DNA of 64,000 nucleotides from Halorubrum sodomense (GCF_900111935.1 NZ_FOYN01000003.1:615800-679799); one strand, 5' to 3'. Positions 1 to 9,235 are shown, numbered from the stretch's first letter. Notes: generated by a model from the sequence alone, not told the origin. Numbers and translations are program-made.

Positions 1-881
1 ACGCTGATCGCCGACCGGATGTCGTCGGCGACAGGGTCCGCCACCTCCGATCCCCGTCGCCGGTCGGCCCCGGCAGTCGGCCGACCCGGAGACGAGGGGT
101 CCTCCAGCTCGTCCGGGTCCGCGGGGTCGACGCTGAGGTTGTCGACCACCATCGTCTCCCCCTCGGCGACCGTGGTCCCGACGACGCCCTCACCGACATC
201 GAACGCGCGGACCTCCTCCTCGGTGACGCTCTCTGAGAGGACCGCGGGAACGACGCGGTCGCCGCGTCGACGCGCGGTGACGCAGCGGTCGAACTCGAGT
301 ATCTCCTCGGTCGCGTCGACGGTGCGTTCGAGCACGGTCGCGATGTCGGTCGCGGACGCCAGTTCCGTCGCGAACTCGTGGATCGCCGTGACCTTCGCGT
401 TCACTTCGCGGAGGTCGCGCTCGGCCCGGCGGCGGCCGAGCGCGTTCGCGACGCTGTTCGCGAGCATCTCGTAGCGGTCACGCCCGGCGCCCTTCTGGAG
501 GTAGTCGGTGACGCCGGCGGAGATGGCCTCGCTCGCGATCTCTTCGCTCCCCTTTCCGGTGAACAGTACGAAGGGGAGTCCGGAGTCGATCTCGCGGACC
601 GATTCGAGTAGTTCGAGCCCGTCGGCCCCCGGCATGTCGAAGTCGCTGACGACGCAGTCGACGCGCCCCTCGCGGACCACGTCGAGCGCCTCGTCCGGCG
701 ACAGCCGCGTGACCGTCTCGATGCCGTCCACGAGCCGTTCGACGTGGGTCGCGGCGAGATCGGCCGCGCCCGGCTCGTCGTCGACGAACAGGACGCGACT
801 CGCGGCGCCGTCGGTCGGTCCCGTCACGTCGCCTGCGGCCGCGCCGGCGTCCGGCGGCGGGTCGTCGGGACCTGAGTTCAT
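1..881 (-). CDS. Receiver-GAF signal transduction protein (3' end beyond window)
   Basis: The start codon is at 881 and the frame stays open to the left edge, so only about 293 residues are visible. Residues 28-140 form a response-regulator receiver domain: acidic pair D34/D35, the phospho-acceptor region SDFDMPGADG (D80), the conserved Thr in FTGKG (T108) and the Lys in DYLQKGA (K130). A GAF domain follows from about residue 150. Haloarchaeal proteins of this layout normally continue into a histidine kinase or a C-terminal HTH_10 output domain, which lies outside the window. It is presumably a cytoplasmic phosphorelay or sensory protein. A TATA-like stretch lies near 905-912 on the minus strand. 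The partner and the signal are not visible. Confidence 0.85.
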   Translation of the reverse strand, partial: MNSGPDDPPPDAGAAAGDVTGPTDGAASRVLFVDDEPGAADLAATHVERLVDGIETVTRLSPDEALDVVREGRVDCVVSDFDMPGADGLELLESVREIDSGLPFVLFTGKGSEEIASEAISAGVTDYLQKGAGRDRYEMLANSVANALGRRRAERDLREVNAKVTAIHEFATELASATDIATVLERTVDATEEILEFDRCVTARRRGDRVVPAVLSESVTEEEVRAFDVGEGVVGTTVAEGETMVVDNLSVDPADPDELEDPSSPGRPTAGADRRRGSEVADPVADDIRSAIS

Positions 882-996
882 GTGCGTGTGTTACCCTACC
901 GGTAAGTTTAGCTTTCGCTCCGGCTACCGATATTGAAAACCGGAACCGGGGCGAAACCGACGGTCGAACCGCGGCGACGCCGACCGCGCGCGGCGG

Positions 997-1866
997 CTAC
1001 AGGAACTCCTCGACGTGGTCTGCGACCTCTTCGGGGGTGTCGCCGACCGGAACGCCCGCGTCGTTGAGCGCGTCGATCTTCGACTGCGCGGTCCCCGTGC
1101 CGGAGCCGGAGACGATGGCGCCCGCGTGACCCATGCGCTTGCCCGGCGGGGCCGTGCGCCCGGCGATGAAGCCGGCGACCGGCGTGTCCATGTACTCCCC
1201 GATGAACCTCGCGGCCTGCTCCTCGTCTTCCCCGCCGATCTCGCCGCACATCACGACTGCGTCGGTGTCGGGATCGGCCTCGAACGCCTCGAGGGCGTCG
1301 ACGAAGGAGGTCCCGATGATCGGGTCGCCGCCGATACCGATGGCGGTCGTCTGCCCGATGCCGCGCTCGGTGAGGTTGTCGACGACCTGATAGGTGAGCG
1401 TGCCGGAGCGGGAGACGAGCCCGACGTTCCCCTCGGAGAAGATGTTCCCGGGGAGGATGCCGAGCTTCGCCTCGCCGGGCGTGATGATCCCGGGACAGTT
1501 CGGGCCGAGCAGGCGCGTGTCGGTCTCGCCCAGGCGCTTGTTCACTTTCGCCATGTCCTGGGTCGGAATCCCCTCGGTGATCGCGACCGCGAGGTCGAGG
1601 TCCGTGTCGAGCGACTCGAAGACGGCGTCCGCGGCGAACGCCGGCGGCACGAACACCACGGAGGCGTCCGCGTCCTCCGCCGCGACGGCCTCGTCGACCG
1701 TGTCGTAGACGGGGACGCCGTGGACCTCCTGCCCGCCCTTGCCGGGCACCGCGCCGGCGACGACGTTGGTGCCGTACTCGATCATCTGGCCGGCGTGGAA
1801 CTTCCCCTCCCCGCCGGTGATCCCCTGGACAACCACCCTGGTGTCGTCGTCGACGAAAATGCTCAC
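997..1866 (-). CDS. sucD: Succinate-CoA ligase, alpha subunit
   Basis: This is the alpha subunit of the ADP/GDP-forming succinyl-CoA synthetase, which interconverts succinyl-CoA and succinate with substrate-level phosphorylation in the TCA cycle. The N-terminal CoA-binding Rossmann domain begins [14 protein letters not shown]. The ligase domain contains LLGPNCPGI and the [15 protein letters not shown] segment carrying the phosphorylated histidine. The length (289 residues) is normal. I chose the GTG at 1866 (protein starts [11 protein letters not shown]) over an in-frame GTG at 1875, because archaeal homologues begin close to SIFVDDDT and a G-rich GGGGTGG precedes it. It lies 79 bases downstream of sucC in the same orientation, so the two are co-transcribed. 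Confidence 0.95.
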   Translation of the reverse strand: MSIFVDDDTRVVVQGITGGEGKFHAGQMIEYGTNVVAGAVPGKGGQEVHGVPVYDTVDEAVAAEDADASVVFVPPAFAADAVFESLDTDLDLAVAITEGIPTQDMAKVNKRLGETDTRLLGPNCPGIITPGEAKLGILPGNIFSEGNVGLVSRSGTLTYQVVDNLTERGIGQTTAIGIGGDPIIGTSFVDALEAFEADPDTDAVVMCGEIGGEDEEQAARFIGEYMDTPVAGFIAGRTAPPGKRMGHAGAIVSGSGTGTAQSKIDALNDAGVPVGDTPEEVADHVEEFL

Positions 1867-1945
1867 GCGAACCACCCCGTGGTGAACGTGAGGTTATCGT
1901 TCGTGAACGAGCGACCGTCGGGAGCGAGTGAACGTACGATAGAAC

Positions 1946-3091
1946 TCATTGGGTCACCTCATCCGCGTTCTTCACCGCGCGCTGGACCGCGTCCTCCAGC
2001 GTCTTCTCGACCTCGACGAGGTCGGTGTTCAGAATCTCCATCCCCTCCTCGGCGTTCGTGCCGGCGAGCCGGACGACCACCTTCTTCGGGATCTCGTCGA
2101 ACTGGGCTAGGGCCTCGTTGATCCCCTTGGCGACCTCGTCGCCGCGGGTGATCCCGCCGAAGATGTTGAAGACGACGGCGTCGACGTTGTCGTCGGAGAA
2201 CACCATGTCGAGCGCCTGCGTGACGCGCTCGGCCTTCGCGCCGCCGCCGATGTCGAGGAAGTTGGCGGGCGCGCCGCCGTAGTAGTCGACCAGGTCGAGC
2301 GTCGTCATCACGAGGCCGGCGCCGTTGCCGATAATGCCGACGTTGCCCGAGAGGCGGACGTAGTCGAAGCCGTACTCGCCGGCCTTGCGCTCGAGGTCGT
2401 CCTCGTAGGAGGCCTCGGCCATCGCCTCGAGTTCGGGCTGGCGGAACAGCGCGTCCTCGTCGATGTTCATCACGCCGTCCGCGGCGACCACGTCGCGGTC
2501 GCTCGTGATCATCACGGGGTTGACCTCGATCTCGGAGGCGTCGTTGGACTCGTAGAGGTCGTACAGCGTCGAGAGGATCGAGGCGACATCGAGCGCGACG
2601 TCGGCGTCGACGCCGGCCTCGTAGACGACCTTGCGGGCTTGGTACGGGTGGAGCCCGAACGCGGGATCGACGTGCTCGCGCGCGATGGCGTCGGGGTTCT
2701 CCTCGGCGACCTCCTCGATGTTCACGCCGCCCTCGGTCGACACCATCAGGACCGGCTTCCCCTCGCCGCGGTCCATCGTGACGCCGACGTACAGCTCGTC
2801 GACGAAGTCGACGCCGGCCTCGACGAGGACCCGGTCGACCGTGTACCCCTTGAGGTCCATGCCGAGGATCTCGTCGGCGTACCGCGCCGCCTCTTCGCGG
2901 TCGGTCGCGATCTTGATCCCGCCGGCCTTGCCGCGGCCGCCCACGTGGACCTGCGCCTTGATCGCGGCCGGGTAGCCGATCTCGTCGACCGCGTCGAGCG
3001 CCTCGTCGACGCTCGTCGCGAGCCGGGAGTCCGGAACCGGGATCCCGGCGTCCGCGAAGAGCGACTTCGCTTGATACTCGTGAAGTTTCAT
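1946..3091 (-). CDS. sucC: Succinate-CoA ligase, beta subunit
   Basis: Beta subunit of succinyl-CoA synthetase (381 residues). An ATP-grasp domain occupies the first ~240 residues (MKLHEYQAK start, GGRGKAGGIK nucleotide loop, EVNPVMI metal-binding segment), followed by the CoA-ligase domain with GNVGIIGNGAGL and IFGGITRGDEVAKG. It is the first gene of the sucC-sucD transcription unit. A TATA-like TTTAAAT at 3118-3124 sits about 30 bases before the ATG, which implies an almost leaderless mRNA, usual in haloarchaea. The TCA-cycle context is strengthened by fumC immediately upstream in the same direction. Confidence 0.96.
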   Translation of the reverse strand: MKLHEYQAKSLFADAGIPVPDSRLATSVDEALDAVDEIGYPAAIKAQVHVGGRGKAGGIKIATDREEAARYADEILGMDLKGYTVDRVLVEAGVDFVDELYVGVTMDRGEGKPVLMVSTEGGVNIEEVAEENPDAIAREHVDPAFGLHPYQARKVVYEAGVDADVALDVASILSTLYDLYESNDASEIEVNPVMITSDRDVVAADGVMNIDEDALFRQPELEAMAEASYEDDLERKAGEYGFDYVRLSGNVGIIGNGAGLVMTTLDLVDYYGGAPANFLDIGGGAKAERVTQALDMVFSDDNVDAVVFNIFGGITRGDEVAKGINEALAQFDEIPKKVVVRLAGTNAEEGMEILNTDLVEVEKTLEDAVQRAVKNADEVTQ

Positions 3092-3117
3092 CCGTGTGGG
3101 ATCGGAACCGACACCGG

Positions 3118-3124
3118 TTTAAAT
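3118..3124 (-). promoter_or_regulatory. TATA-like box of sucCD
   Basis: The A/T-only heptamer TTTAAAT is embedded in GC-rich sequence 27-33 bases upstream of the sucC ATG at 3091. This is the expected distance for an archaeal TATA box driving a leaderless transcript. It is inferred from position and composition only. Confidence 0.55.
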
Positions 3125-3186
3125 GGTTCCGATTCGGTGCGAACGGTGGCTCCCAGCGGGTTCTGACAGAACGAGAGTTCCGCCGG

Positions 3187-4596
3187 TCAGTCCTCGTCGC
3201 CGAGGATGACGCGGTGCGTCATCGCCTCGGGGTCGAGGACTTCGTCCGCTTCGGCCTCGGTGAGGTACCCCTCGCTCACGGCGACCTCGCGGACGCTTTT
3301 CCCCTCGGCGAGCGCCTTCTTCGCGACCTTGCTCGCCTTGTCGTAGCCGATCGCGGGGTTCAGCGCGGTCGCGAGCGCCATCGACTGCTCGACGCGCTCG
3401 TGGGCGAACTCCTCGTTGGCCTCGAGTTTCGCCACAAAGCGCTCTCCGAACGTCGCCGCGACGTTCGAGAGCAGCTCCGCCGACTCGAGGAAGTTGTGCG
3501 CGATGACCGGCTTGTAGAGGTTCAAGTCGATCTCGCCGCGGGCCGCGCCCGCGGAGACGGCGGCGTCGTTGCCGACGACCTGCTTGTGGACCTGGTTGAC
3601 CGACTCCGCGACGACCGGGTTGATCTTCCCGGGCATGATCGAGGAGCCGGGCTGGTTCTCCGGCTGCTCGACCTCCCCGAGGCCGTTCCGCGGGCCGGAC
3701 GCGAGCAGTCGGAGGTCGTTGGCGATCTTGTTGAGGCTGCCGGCGATCGTCTTGAGCGCGCCGTGGCCCTCCGCCATCGCGTCGTGGGCGGCCTGCGCCT
3801 CGAAGTGGTTCGCCGCCTCGCGGAACTCGGTCCCGGTCTCGTCGGAGATGTACTCCGCGGCGAGCTCCGGGAACTCGGGGTGGGTGTTGAGCCCGGTCCC
3901 GACCGCGGTGCCGCCGAGCGCGAGCTCGCGGAGGTTCGACTGGACGCCCTCGGCGCGCTCGATCCCCTTCGCGACCTGCGTCCGGTAGCCGCCGAACTCC
4001 TGGCCGAGCCGGATGGGGGTGGCGTCCTGGAGGTGCGTGCGGCCGGTCTTGACGACGCCGTCGAACTCCGCTTCCTTGGCCTCCAGCTCGGCGTGGAGCG
4101 TCTCCAGCGCCGGCACGAGGTCCTTCTCGACCGCCTCGAGCGCGGCGACGTGCATCGCCGTGGGGATCACGTCGTTCGACGACTGGCCGTAGTTGACGTG
4201 GTCGTTGGGGTGGACGACGCGGTCGCCGATCTCCGCGCCCGCGATCTCGGCGGCACGGTTGGCGATCACCTCGTTGGCGTTCATGTTCGAGGAGGTGCCG
4301 GAGCCGGTCTGGAACACGTCGACCGGGAACTGGTCGTCGTGCTCGCCGGCGATCACCTCGTCCGCGGCGGCGACGATCGCCTCCGCGGTGTCGTCGTCGA
4401 CGAGGTCCAGATCGCGGTTCGCCTGCGCGGCCGCCTTCTTCACGACGCCGAGCGCGCGGACGAACCGTCGGCTCATCGGAATCCCCGAGACGGGGAAGTT
4501 CTCGACGGCGCGCTGGGTCTGTGCGCCCCAGTAGGCGTCCGCCGGCACCCGCATCTCGCCGAGGCTGTCCTCCTCCGTGCGGTAGTCGTCACCCAT
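3187..4596 (-). CDS. fumC: Fumarate hydratase, class II
   Basis: Class II fumarase (469 residues) catalyses fumarate + water = malate in the TCA cycle and is a cytoplasmic homotetramer without an iron-sulfur cluster. Hallmarks visible are the substrate-binding TGSGTSSNMN near residue 100, the KTGRTHLQDA segment, and the superfamily signature GSSIMPGKINPV around residue 320. The length matches the family. An argininosuccinate lyase or aspartase paralogue is less likely because the whole N-terminal region (YRTEEDSLGEMRVP...YWGAQTQRAVENF) is typical of fumarase. TTTTAC near 4622-4628 on the minus strand is a plausible TATA element about 30 bases before the ATG. Confidence 0.96.
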   Translation of the reverse strand: MGDDYRTEEDSLGEMRVPADAYWGAQTQRAVENFPVSGIPMSRRFVRALGVVKKAAAQANRDLDLVDDDTAEAIVAAADEVIAGEHDDQFPVDVFQTGSGTSSNMNANEVIANRAAEIAGAEIGDRVVHPNDHVNYGQSSNDVIPTAMHVAALEAVEKDLVPALETLHAELEAKEAEFDGVVKTGRTHLQDATPIRLGQEFGGYRTQVAKGIERAEGVQSNLRELALGGTAVGTGLNTHPEFPELAAEYISDETGTEFREAANHFEAQAAHDAMAEGHGALKTIAGSLNKIANDLRLLASGPRNGLGEVEQPENQPGSSIMPGKINPVVAESVNQVHKQVVGNDAAVSAGAARGEIDLNLYKPVIAHNFLESAELLSNVAATFGERFVAKLEANEEFAHERVEQSMALATALNPAIGYDKASKVAKKALAEGKSVREVAVSEGYLTEAEADEVLDPEAMTHRVILGDED

Positions 4597-4790
4597 GTGC
4601 CGACCTTCCCGCGAGACGCTGTAAAAGGTACTGGAAGCCGCCAGCGCAGCGAAATCGTGCGGATCGGTAACACTCCGGTCGACGTCGCGGACCGCGAGCC
4701 GACCGCCGGATTAAATCGCGTAAAACAGCCGAAATTCGGTTCAACGGCGTACCCGTTATATCATCGTCCGTCGCCAACGCCCCGGCGCAC

Positions 4791-5381
4791 ATGAGCCCGA
4801 ACGACTCAGCGATCGGAACGGCGCTCGACCGCGACACGGTCCGGTCGACGAGCAAGCTCCTAATCGGTGCGCTGGCGATAGTCGGTGTCCTCGCGGTCGT
4901 CACGCTGCTGCCCGGCGTCGATCGCCTCGTCCCGTTCGCGCCCGTGACGTTCGCCGCGGTGGCGACGGCCGTCGTCGCGCTCGCGGTCGCCGGTATCCTC
5001 CTGTACGCCGCGCCCAAGTTCGCGCTGCTGACGCGGCTGGCGCTCGGCCGGCGGGGAGCCGACGCCGAAAGCGACACCCGATCGGACCGGATCGTCGAGA
5101 ATGCGGGCGGCGTGGTCCACTGGCTCGTCGTCTTCGGGGCGGTCCTCGTCGCGTACCGCGGGCTCGCGGGCGTCGCGGTCCCCGTCCTGAACGGCGCCGC
5201 CTGGGCGTACGACGCCGCCTTCCTGTTCGTCGCGCTCGTCCCCGTGGTGTTCCTCGTTGCCCGTCTGACGGTCACCGTCGACCCGCTGGCCGAACTGGTC
5301 GCCGACCGCGTCGCGGGCGAGGCGTCCGGCAGCGAAGCCAGCGACGCGGACGAGCCGACCCCGGCCGACGACGACGGTTGA
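4791..5381 (+). CDS. Multi-pass membrane protein of unknown function
   Basis: A 196-residue protein. About four hydrophobic segments are visible (roughly residues 24-45, 47-67, 104-125 and 130-155), and the tail is short, acidic and Ser/Asp-rich (TPADDDG end). I do not recognise a family, and no catalytic motif is seen. The start is supported by a TTATATC box at 4756-4762, about 30 bases upstream of the ATG. The gene is divergent from fumC and convergent with the BolA-family gene downstream. Confidence 0.7.
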   Translation: MSPNDSAIGTALDRDTVRSTSKLLIGALAIVGVLAVVTLLPGVDRLVPFAPVTFAAVATAVVALAVAGILLYAAPKFALLTRLALGRRGADAESDTRSDRIVENAGGVVHWLVVFGAVLVAYRGLAGVAVPVLNGAAWAYDAAFLFVALVPVVFLVARLTVTVDPLAELVADRVAGEASGSEASDADEPTPADDDG

Positions 5382-5510
5382 GCGGAATATCCCGAGTCGC
5401 CTACGCGTTCTGTTATCCCGAGCGCCGGTGTCGCGAGCGCGCCGTCGAGTCAGAGCGCGAGCAGCAGAAGCGGTTCGCAGCGGTGCGGAGAGTGAAGCGG
5501 TTTTTTCGAC

Positions 5511-5516
5511 GAGTGC
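5511..5516 (+). terminator. Possible oligo-T terminator
   Basis: Six consecutive T residues in otherwise GC-rich intergenic DNA, 130 bases after the stop of the membrane protein gene and just before the convergent BolA-family stop. Archaeal termination often uses T-tracts. This is suggestive only. Confidence 0.3.
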
Positions 5517-5527
5517 GCGACCGGCGA

Positions 5528-5851
5528 TCAGGCCTCGTCGACCGGGAACAGCCCGGCCTCGCGGAGGTCCTCGTCGAGGGTGCCGTCGCCGTGTTCCGCG
5601 TACGCCTCGGGGGTGTACGTCTTGATCTCCAGGGCGTGGACCGACCGCGTCATGTGGTCGCCGACCGCGTCGTACACGCGCTGGTGCTGGTCGACGAGCG
5701 ACTCGCCCTCGAAGGCGGGCGAGACGACGACCGCCGCGAAGTGGGCGTCCTCGTCCTCGTCGTCGTGGATCCGGGGCGCCGTCACGCGCGCGACCGCGTC
5801 GGGGAGGTTCTCCTCGATGAGGTCAGCGACCGCGTCGGGTTCGATGGTCAT
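5528..5851 (-). CDS. BolA family protein
   Basis: A small (107-residue) BolA/IbaG-type protein. Its KH-like fold is recognisable from the ALIEENLPDAVARV-like N-terminal helix, HFAAVVVSPAFEGESLVDQHQRVYDAV in the centre (the family's F-G-x-S-x-V-x-R-H-Q pattern) and the HALEIKTYTPEAY end. BolA proteins bind monothiol glutaredoxins and iron-sulfur clusters or DNA; the haloarchaeal role is not established. The ATG at 5851 was taken because the reading frame upstream of it is an artefact overlapping the methyltransferase gene. Confidence 0.85.
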   Translation of the reverse strand: MTIEPDAVADLIEENLPDAVARVTAPRIHDDEDEDAHFAAVVVSPAFEGESLVDQHQRVYDAVGDHMTRSVHALEIKTYTPEAYAEHGDGTLDEDLREAGLFPVDEA

Positions 5852-5937
5852 GTCCCCGCTCGGACGCGAACGGGCAAAAGTCGACCGGCCCGGTCCGGCG
5901 GGGCGCCGGCCCGGAGCGAACCCGGAGCGGCGGGCCG

Positions 5938-6534
5938 TCACCGCTCGAACACGAGCGCGTAGTGGAACGGCGGGAGGTCGACCTCGCGCTCGAAGGCGAG
6001 GTCCGTCCCCGCCGCCTCGACCGCCTCGCGCGTCGCGGTCGGTGACATGCGGAGCTCCGTGGGCGGCCCGCGCGGCTCGCCGCCGATCCGCGTCTCCTCG
6101 CGGGGGCGGTCGCGCCAGTTGACGACGACGAGCGAGCCGCCGTCGGCCAGCGAGTCGGCGACCCCCGCGACGACCGCCTCCGGCTCGGGAACGCCGTGGA
6201 ACGCGTTCATGAGAAGTGCGACGTCGACGGGCTCGGGGAGCGGCGACGGGAGGTCGCGCGCGTCGCCGGCGACGGTCCGGACGTTCTCGATCCCCTGTGC
6301 GGTCGTCAGGGCGTCGAGCTCGGCGAGCAGGTCGGCGTCGACGTCGAGGGCGTACACCGTCCCCGGGGCCGCGATCCGCGCGGCCGGGAGCGCGAAGTAG
6401 CCGTTGCCGGAGCCGACCTCGGCCACCCGGTCGCCCGGCGCGACGCCCAAATCGCGCAGCGTCGCGCCCGGCGTCGGCCACACGCGGCCCCACCAGTCCC
6501 AGTCCGGCTGTCCCGTGTTTCGGAAGCGTTCCAT
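5938..6534 (-). CDS. Class I SAM-dependent methyltransferase
   Basis: A 198-residue Rossmann-fold methyltransferase. The SAM-binding motif VAEVGSGNGYFALPAA is at about residues 38-53. Acidic motif II (VYALDVDADLL) and the post-motif PVDVALLMNAFHG follow. The N-terminus, with NTGQPDWDWWGRVWPTPG, is Trp-rich. The substrate is unknown; similar proteins are annotated only as type 11/25 methyltransferases. I chose the ATG at 6534 because homologous-looking sequence begins at MERFRNTG. The gene is flanked by the BolA gene (87 bases downstream) and the DUF1028 gene (85 bases upstream), all on the minus strand. Confidence 0.85.
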   Translation of the reverse strand: MERFRNTGQPDWDWWGRVWPTPGATLRDLGVAPGDRVAEVGSGNGYFALPAARIAAPGTVYALDVDADLLAELDALTTAQGIENVRTVAGDARDLPSPLPEPVDVALLMNAFHGVPEPEAVVAGVADSLADGGSLVVVNWRDRPREETRIGGEPRGPPTELRMSPTATREAVEAAGTDLAFEREVDLPPFHYALVFER

Positions 6535-6618
6535 GCGATTCGTAGCCGCCAGCCGACCGTTATGCGTTGCGAGTGCGGCGACGCTGACCGCGCTCTGCGA
6601 CGGGAGCCGACGCAAGGG

Positions 6619-7557
6619 TCAGACGCGGTCGAGCCGCGAGAGCCCGCGCCAGATCGCGTCGACCAGTCGGGACTCGGGGTCGTCGTCGGGGTCGGTCCCG
6701 TTCCACCCGCGCGCTATCGCGTCCTCCAGCACCGCGAGCGAGTGGTTCTCGAAGTTGTTCATCCCGCGGAACGTCTCCAGCGCGTCGCGCGCCTCGTCGT
6801 CGAACGCGTCCGTCGGCTCGCCGTCGTAGAAGCCGAGGTCTGCGAGCGCCGACCCGACCGCGGTCGCCGTCTCGCCGGTCAGCTCTCGCGTCTCCGCCGG
6901 CACCTCGCGTTCGAGGAGCGTCACGTCGTAGATCTTGAACACGCGCTCCAGCTCGTCGATCGGGCGCTCGTGGTCGTCGACGCGCACGTCGACCCAGCGG
7001 TCGTTCTTCCCGTCGTAGCCGCCCTCGGGCTTGGCGACGTACAGCGCCGCCGACTGCTCGCCGCGCCTGTCGCCGCCGGCCTCGTTGCCCGCGTGGAGCG
7101 CGGCGATCAGCCGCTCCGGGAGGCCGCCGTCGGTCCCCTCGAACGTCTCCGCCATCGCGTCGAGGGTGTCGGCGTTCTCCAGGATGTTCCCCTGGACCGT
7201 GTAGTGGTTTCCCTGCCGGTCGCCCGCGTGGTCGTGGCACTCGTCGCCGGTGAACGCCGCCGGCGGATCCTCCGGGTCGGCCGCGACGATCCCGACCTGT
7301 CGCGAGGGCGCCTCGTCGTCGTCGGCCGTGAGCCGGTCGATCGCCTCGGCTGGCGCGTGGCCCTCTCGGAGCAGGTCGAGCCCGTCGGGCCCGTACGCGA
7401 CGTTCGCGAAGCTCTGCGTGGCGACCGCGCCCGCGTCCGCGCTGACGAACGGGACGACGGCGCCGACGCCGACGAACTTCGACTGGACCGCGACGCCGAC
7501 CGCGTCCGTCTCGGGGTCGCGGGCGGCGATCGAGAAGGTCGAGGGTCGAGGTGGCAT
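6619..7557 (-). CDS. DUF1028 family protein with C-terminal peptidoglycan-binding-like region
   Basis: A 312-residue protein. The first ~215 residues match the DUF1028 (Ntn-hydrolase-like) family: it opens with TFSIAARDPETDAVGVAVQS and later has the QGNHYTVQGNIL segment. The last ~85 residues (TRELTGETATAVGSALADLGFYDG...DEARDALETFRGMNNFENH) look like the small helical peptidoglycan-binding-type domain often appended to DUF1028. The function is unproven; an N-terminal nucleophile hydrolase acting on amides or peptides is inferred from the fold family. No signal peptide is visible, so it is probably cytoplasmic. Confidence 0.85.
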   Translation of the reverse strand: MPPRPSTFSIAARDPETDAVGVAVQSKFVGVGAVVPFVSADAGAVATQSFANVAYGPDGLDLLREGHAPAEAIDRLTADDDEAPSRQVGIVAADPEDPPAAFTGDECHDHAGDRQGNHYTVQGNILENADTLDAMAETFEGTDGGLPERLIAALHAGNEAGGDRRGEQSAALYVAKPEGGYDGKNDRWVDVRVDDHERPIDELERVFKIYDVTLLEREVPAETRELTGETATAVGSALADLGFYDGEPTDAFDDEARDALETFRGMNNFENHSLAVLEDAIARGWNGTDPDDDPESRLVDAIWRGLSRLDRV

Positions 7558-7677
7558 ACGGGACCGATCGTCGGGCGCCGCGATCAAAAATCCGCCGCCG
7601 CGCGGCGGCCGGGCTCGACCGGCCCGCCGCCGACCGGGTTCTACAAGCTTATCCCCGCCGACCGACTTCGATCGGGT

Positions 7678-8382
7678 ATGAGCGACGACGACGCCGTCGA
7701 TGTCGAGTCTCCCGACGACGCCGAGGGCGACGCGGCGAGAACGAACGGCACGGCGGAGGCGACCGCCGAGGAATCGACCGGCGAATCTGCCGACTGCGAC
7801 GCCGACGGGCGCGAGCGGACGGCCGGCGACGGCGACGCCAGACGGAGCGAGGAGGCGCTCGCCGCGGCCGTCGCCGAGCACGACGAGGCGCTCGCCCGCG
7901 AGGTCGCGGCGCTGGAGGCGGACCTCGCCGAGACCCGGGAGGAACTCCGCGAGCGCGACGAGGCGGTCGATGAGCTGACGAGCAAGCTCGCCCGCGTGAA
8001 GGCGGACTTCAGCAACTACAAGGAGCGCGCGAAGCGGAAGCAGGAGGAGATCCGCGAGCGCGCCTCCGAGGCGCTCGTCGAACGGCTCGCGCCCGTCCGG
8101 AACGACCTCCTGCGCGCGCTCGACCAGGACGAGGGGAGCGACCTCCGCCCCGGCGTCGAGTCGACGTTGGAGAAGTTCGACGAGGTGCTCGCCGACGAGG
8201 GCGTCGAGGCGATCGACCCCGACCCGGGCGAGGAGGTCGACCCCGCGCGCCACCAGGTGATGCTCCGCGTCGACAGCGACCGCCCGGAGGGAACGATCCA
8301 CGAGGTGTACGAGCCCGGCTACGAGATGGGCGACCGCGTGCTGAGCGAGGCGAAGGTGACCGTGAGCACCGGCGGCGAGTAG
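7678..8382 (+). CDS. grpE: Nucleotide exchange factor GrpE
   Basis: GrpE (234 residues) releases ADP from the Hsp70 chaperone DnaK. The first ~60 residues form a very acidic, low-complexity tail. A long coiled coil follows (about 60-125, with LARVKADFSNYKERAKRKQEEI). The C-terminal beta-wing contains the family signature DPARHQVMLRVDSD...GTIHEVYEPGYEMGDRVLSEAKVTVS. dnaK and dnaJ are not in the window, although they are commonly linked to grpE in other haloarchaea. AGCTTATCC near 7645 is a plausible promoter element. Confidence 0.95.
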   Translation: MSDDDAVDVESPDDAEGDAARTNGTAEATAEESTGESADCDADGRERTAGDGDARRSEEALAAAVAEHDEALAREVAALEADLAETREELRERDEAVDELTSKLARVKADFSNYKERAKRKQEEIRERASEALVERLAPVRNDLLRALDQDEGSDLRPGVESTLEKFDEVLADEGVEAIDPDPGEEVDPARHQVMLRVDSDRPEGTIHEVYEPGYEMGDRVLSEAKVTVSTGGE

Positions 8383-8400
8383 CGCGGCGCTTCCCCGAGC

Positions 8401-8461
8401 GAACCGCCGTCTCGCGTCAGGACCGAACCGCTGTCTCGCGTCAGGACCGAACCGCCGTCTC
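8401..8461. repeat. 24-bp tandem repeat (about 2.6 copies) over the surE stop codon
   Basis: The unit GAACCGCCGTCTCGCGTCAGGACC is repeated with one substitution and a partial third copy. On the minus strand each unit contains the last codons and the TGA of surE, so the repeat is a tandem duplication of the gene's 3' end. The unit is a multiple of three, so the stop recurs in frame. Confidence 0.85.
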
Positions 8462-9235
8462 GTAGGCGTCGACGAGTTCCTCGAGCCCCGCGTCCGCCTC
8501 GGCCGCGTGGGGCACCGACAGCGGCGACACGGACACCTCGCCGTCGACGACGGCGCGCCGGTCGGTCCCCACGGGGTCCGGCACGTCGCCGTCGTTCATC
8601 CGGCCCCAGATCGGGTCCGAGAACCCGATGCGGCCGTCGCCGTTGCGCTCGGCGCGCATCCCGTACCACGTCGAGGGCGTCGTGACCCTGAGCGGCGCGC
8701 GGTCGGCGTCCGCGATCGGCGCGTTGACGTTGAGGTAGTCCGCGCGGTCGAACACCCCGGCTTCGACCGCCTCGTCGACGAGGAACCGCGTCGCGCGGAC
8801 CGCGTGCGAGAAGTCCTCGGCCTCGAACTCCCGTTTCCACCAGTCGTCGCCGCCCGGCACGTACATCGAGGTCGCGACCGCGGGCGCGTCGAAGAACGCC
8901 GCCTCGACCGCCGCCGAGACGGTGCCGGACCGGCCGAGCGTGTACGCTCCGAGGTTCGCGCCCTCGTTACAGCCGGCGACGACCAGGTCCGCGTCGGGGA
9001 CGAGTTCGTCCAGCCCCGCGACGACGCAGTCGACGGGGGTCCCGTCGACCGCGTACCCCAACTCGTGGTCGTCGACGGCGACGTCGGCGGAGAGCAGGCG
9101 GCCGACGGACGACTGGTCCTCCGCCGGGGCGACGACGGTCACCGCGTACTCGGTCGCGAGGGCGTCGTACAGCGCGCGCAGCCCGGCGGCGTCGACGCCG
9201 TCGTCGTTGGTCAAGAGGATCCGGTCGACGCTCAT
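8441..9235 (-). CDS. surE: 5'/3'-nucleotidase SurE
   Basis: SurE (264 residues) is a metal-dependent phosphatase that acts on nucleoside monophosphates. The N-terminal motif ILLTNDDGVDAAGL carries the acidic metal ligands (the DD pair). The conserved Ser region is SSVGRLLS, and VVAGCNEGANLG is the family's GxNxGxN-like loop with the third ligand. The length is typical. The first Met (9235) directly precedes the conserved domain. The final codons lie inside a 24-bp tandem repeat that also duplicates the stop codon downstream. Confidence 0.93.
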   Translation of the reverse strand: MSVDRILLTNDDGVDAAGLRALYDALATEYAVTVVAPAEDQSSVGRLLSADVAVDDHELGYAVDGTPVDCVVAGLDELVPDADLVVAGCNEGANLGAYTLGRSGTVSAAVEAAFFDAPAVATSMYVPGGDDWWKREFEAEDFSHAVRATRFLVDEAVEAGVFDRADYLNVNAPIADADRAPLRVTTPSTWYGMRAERNGDGRIGFSDPIWGRMNDGDVPDPVGTDRRAVVDGEVSVSPLSVPHAAEADAGLEELVDAYETAVRS

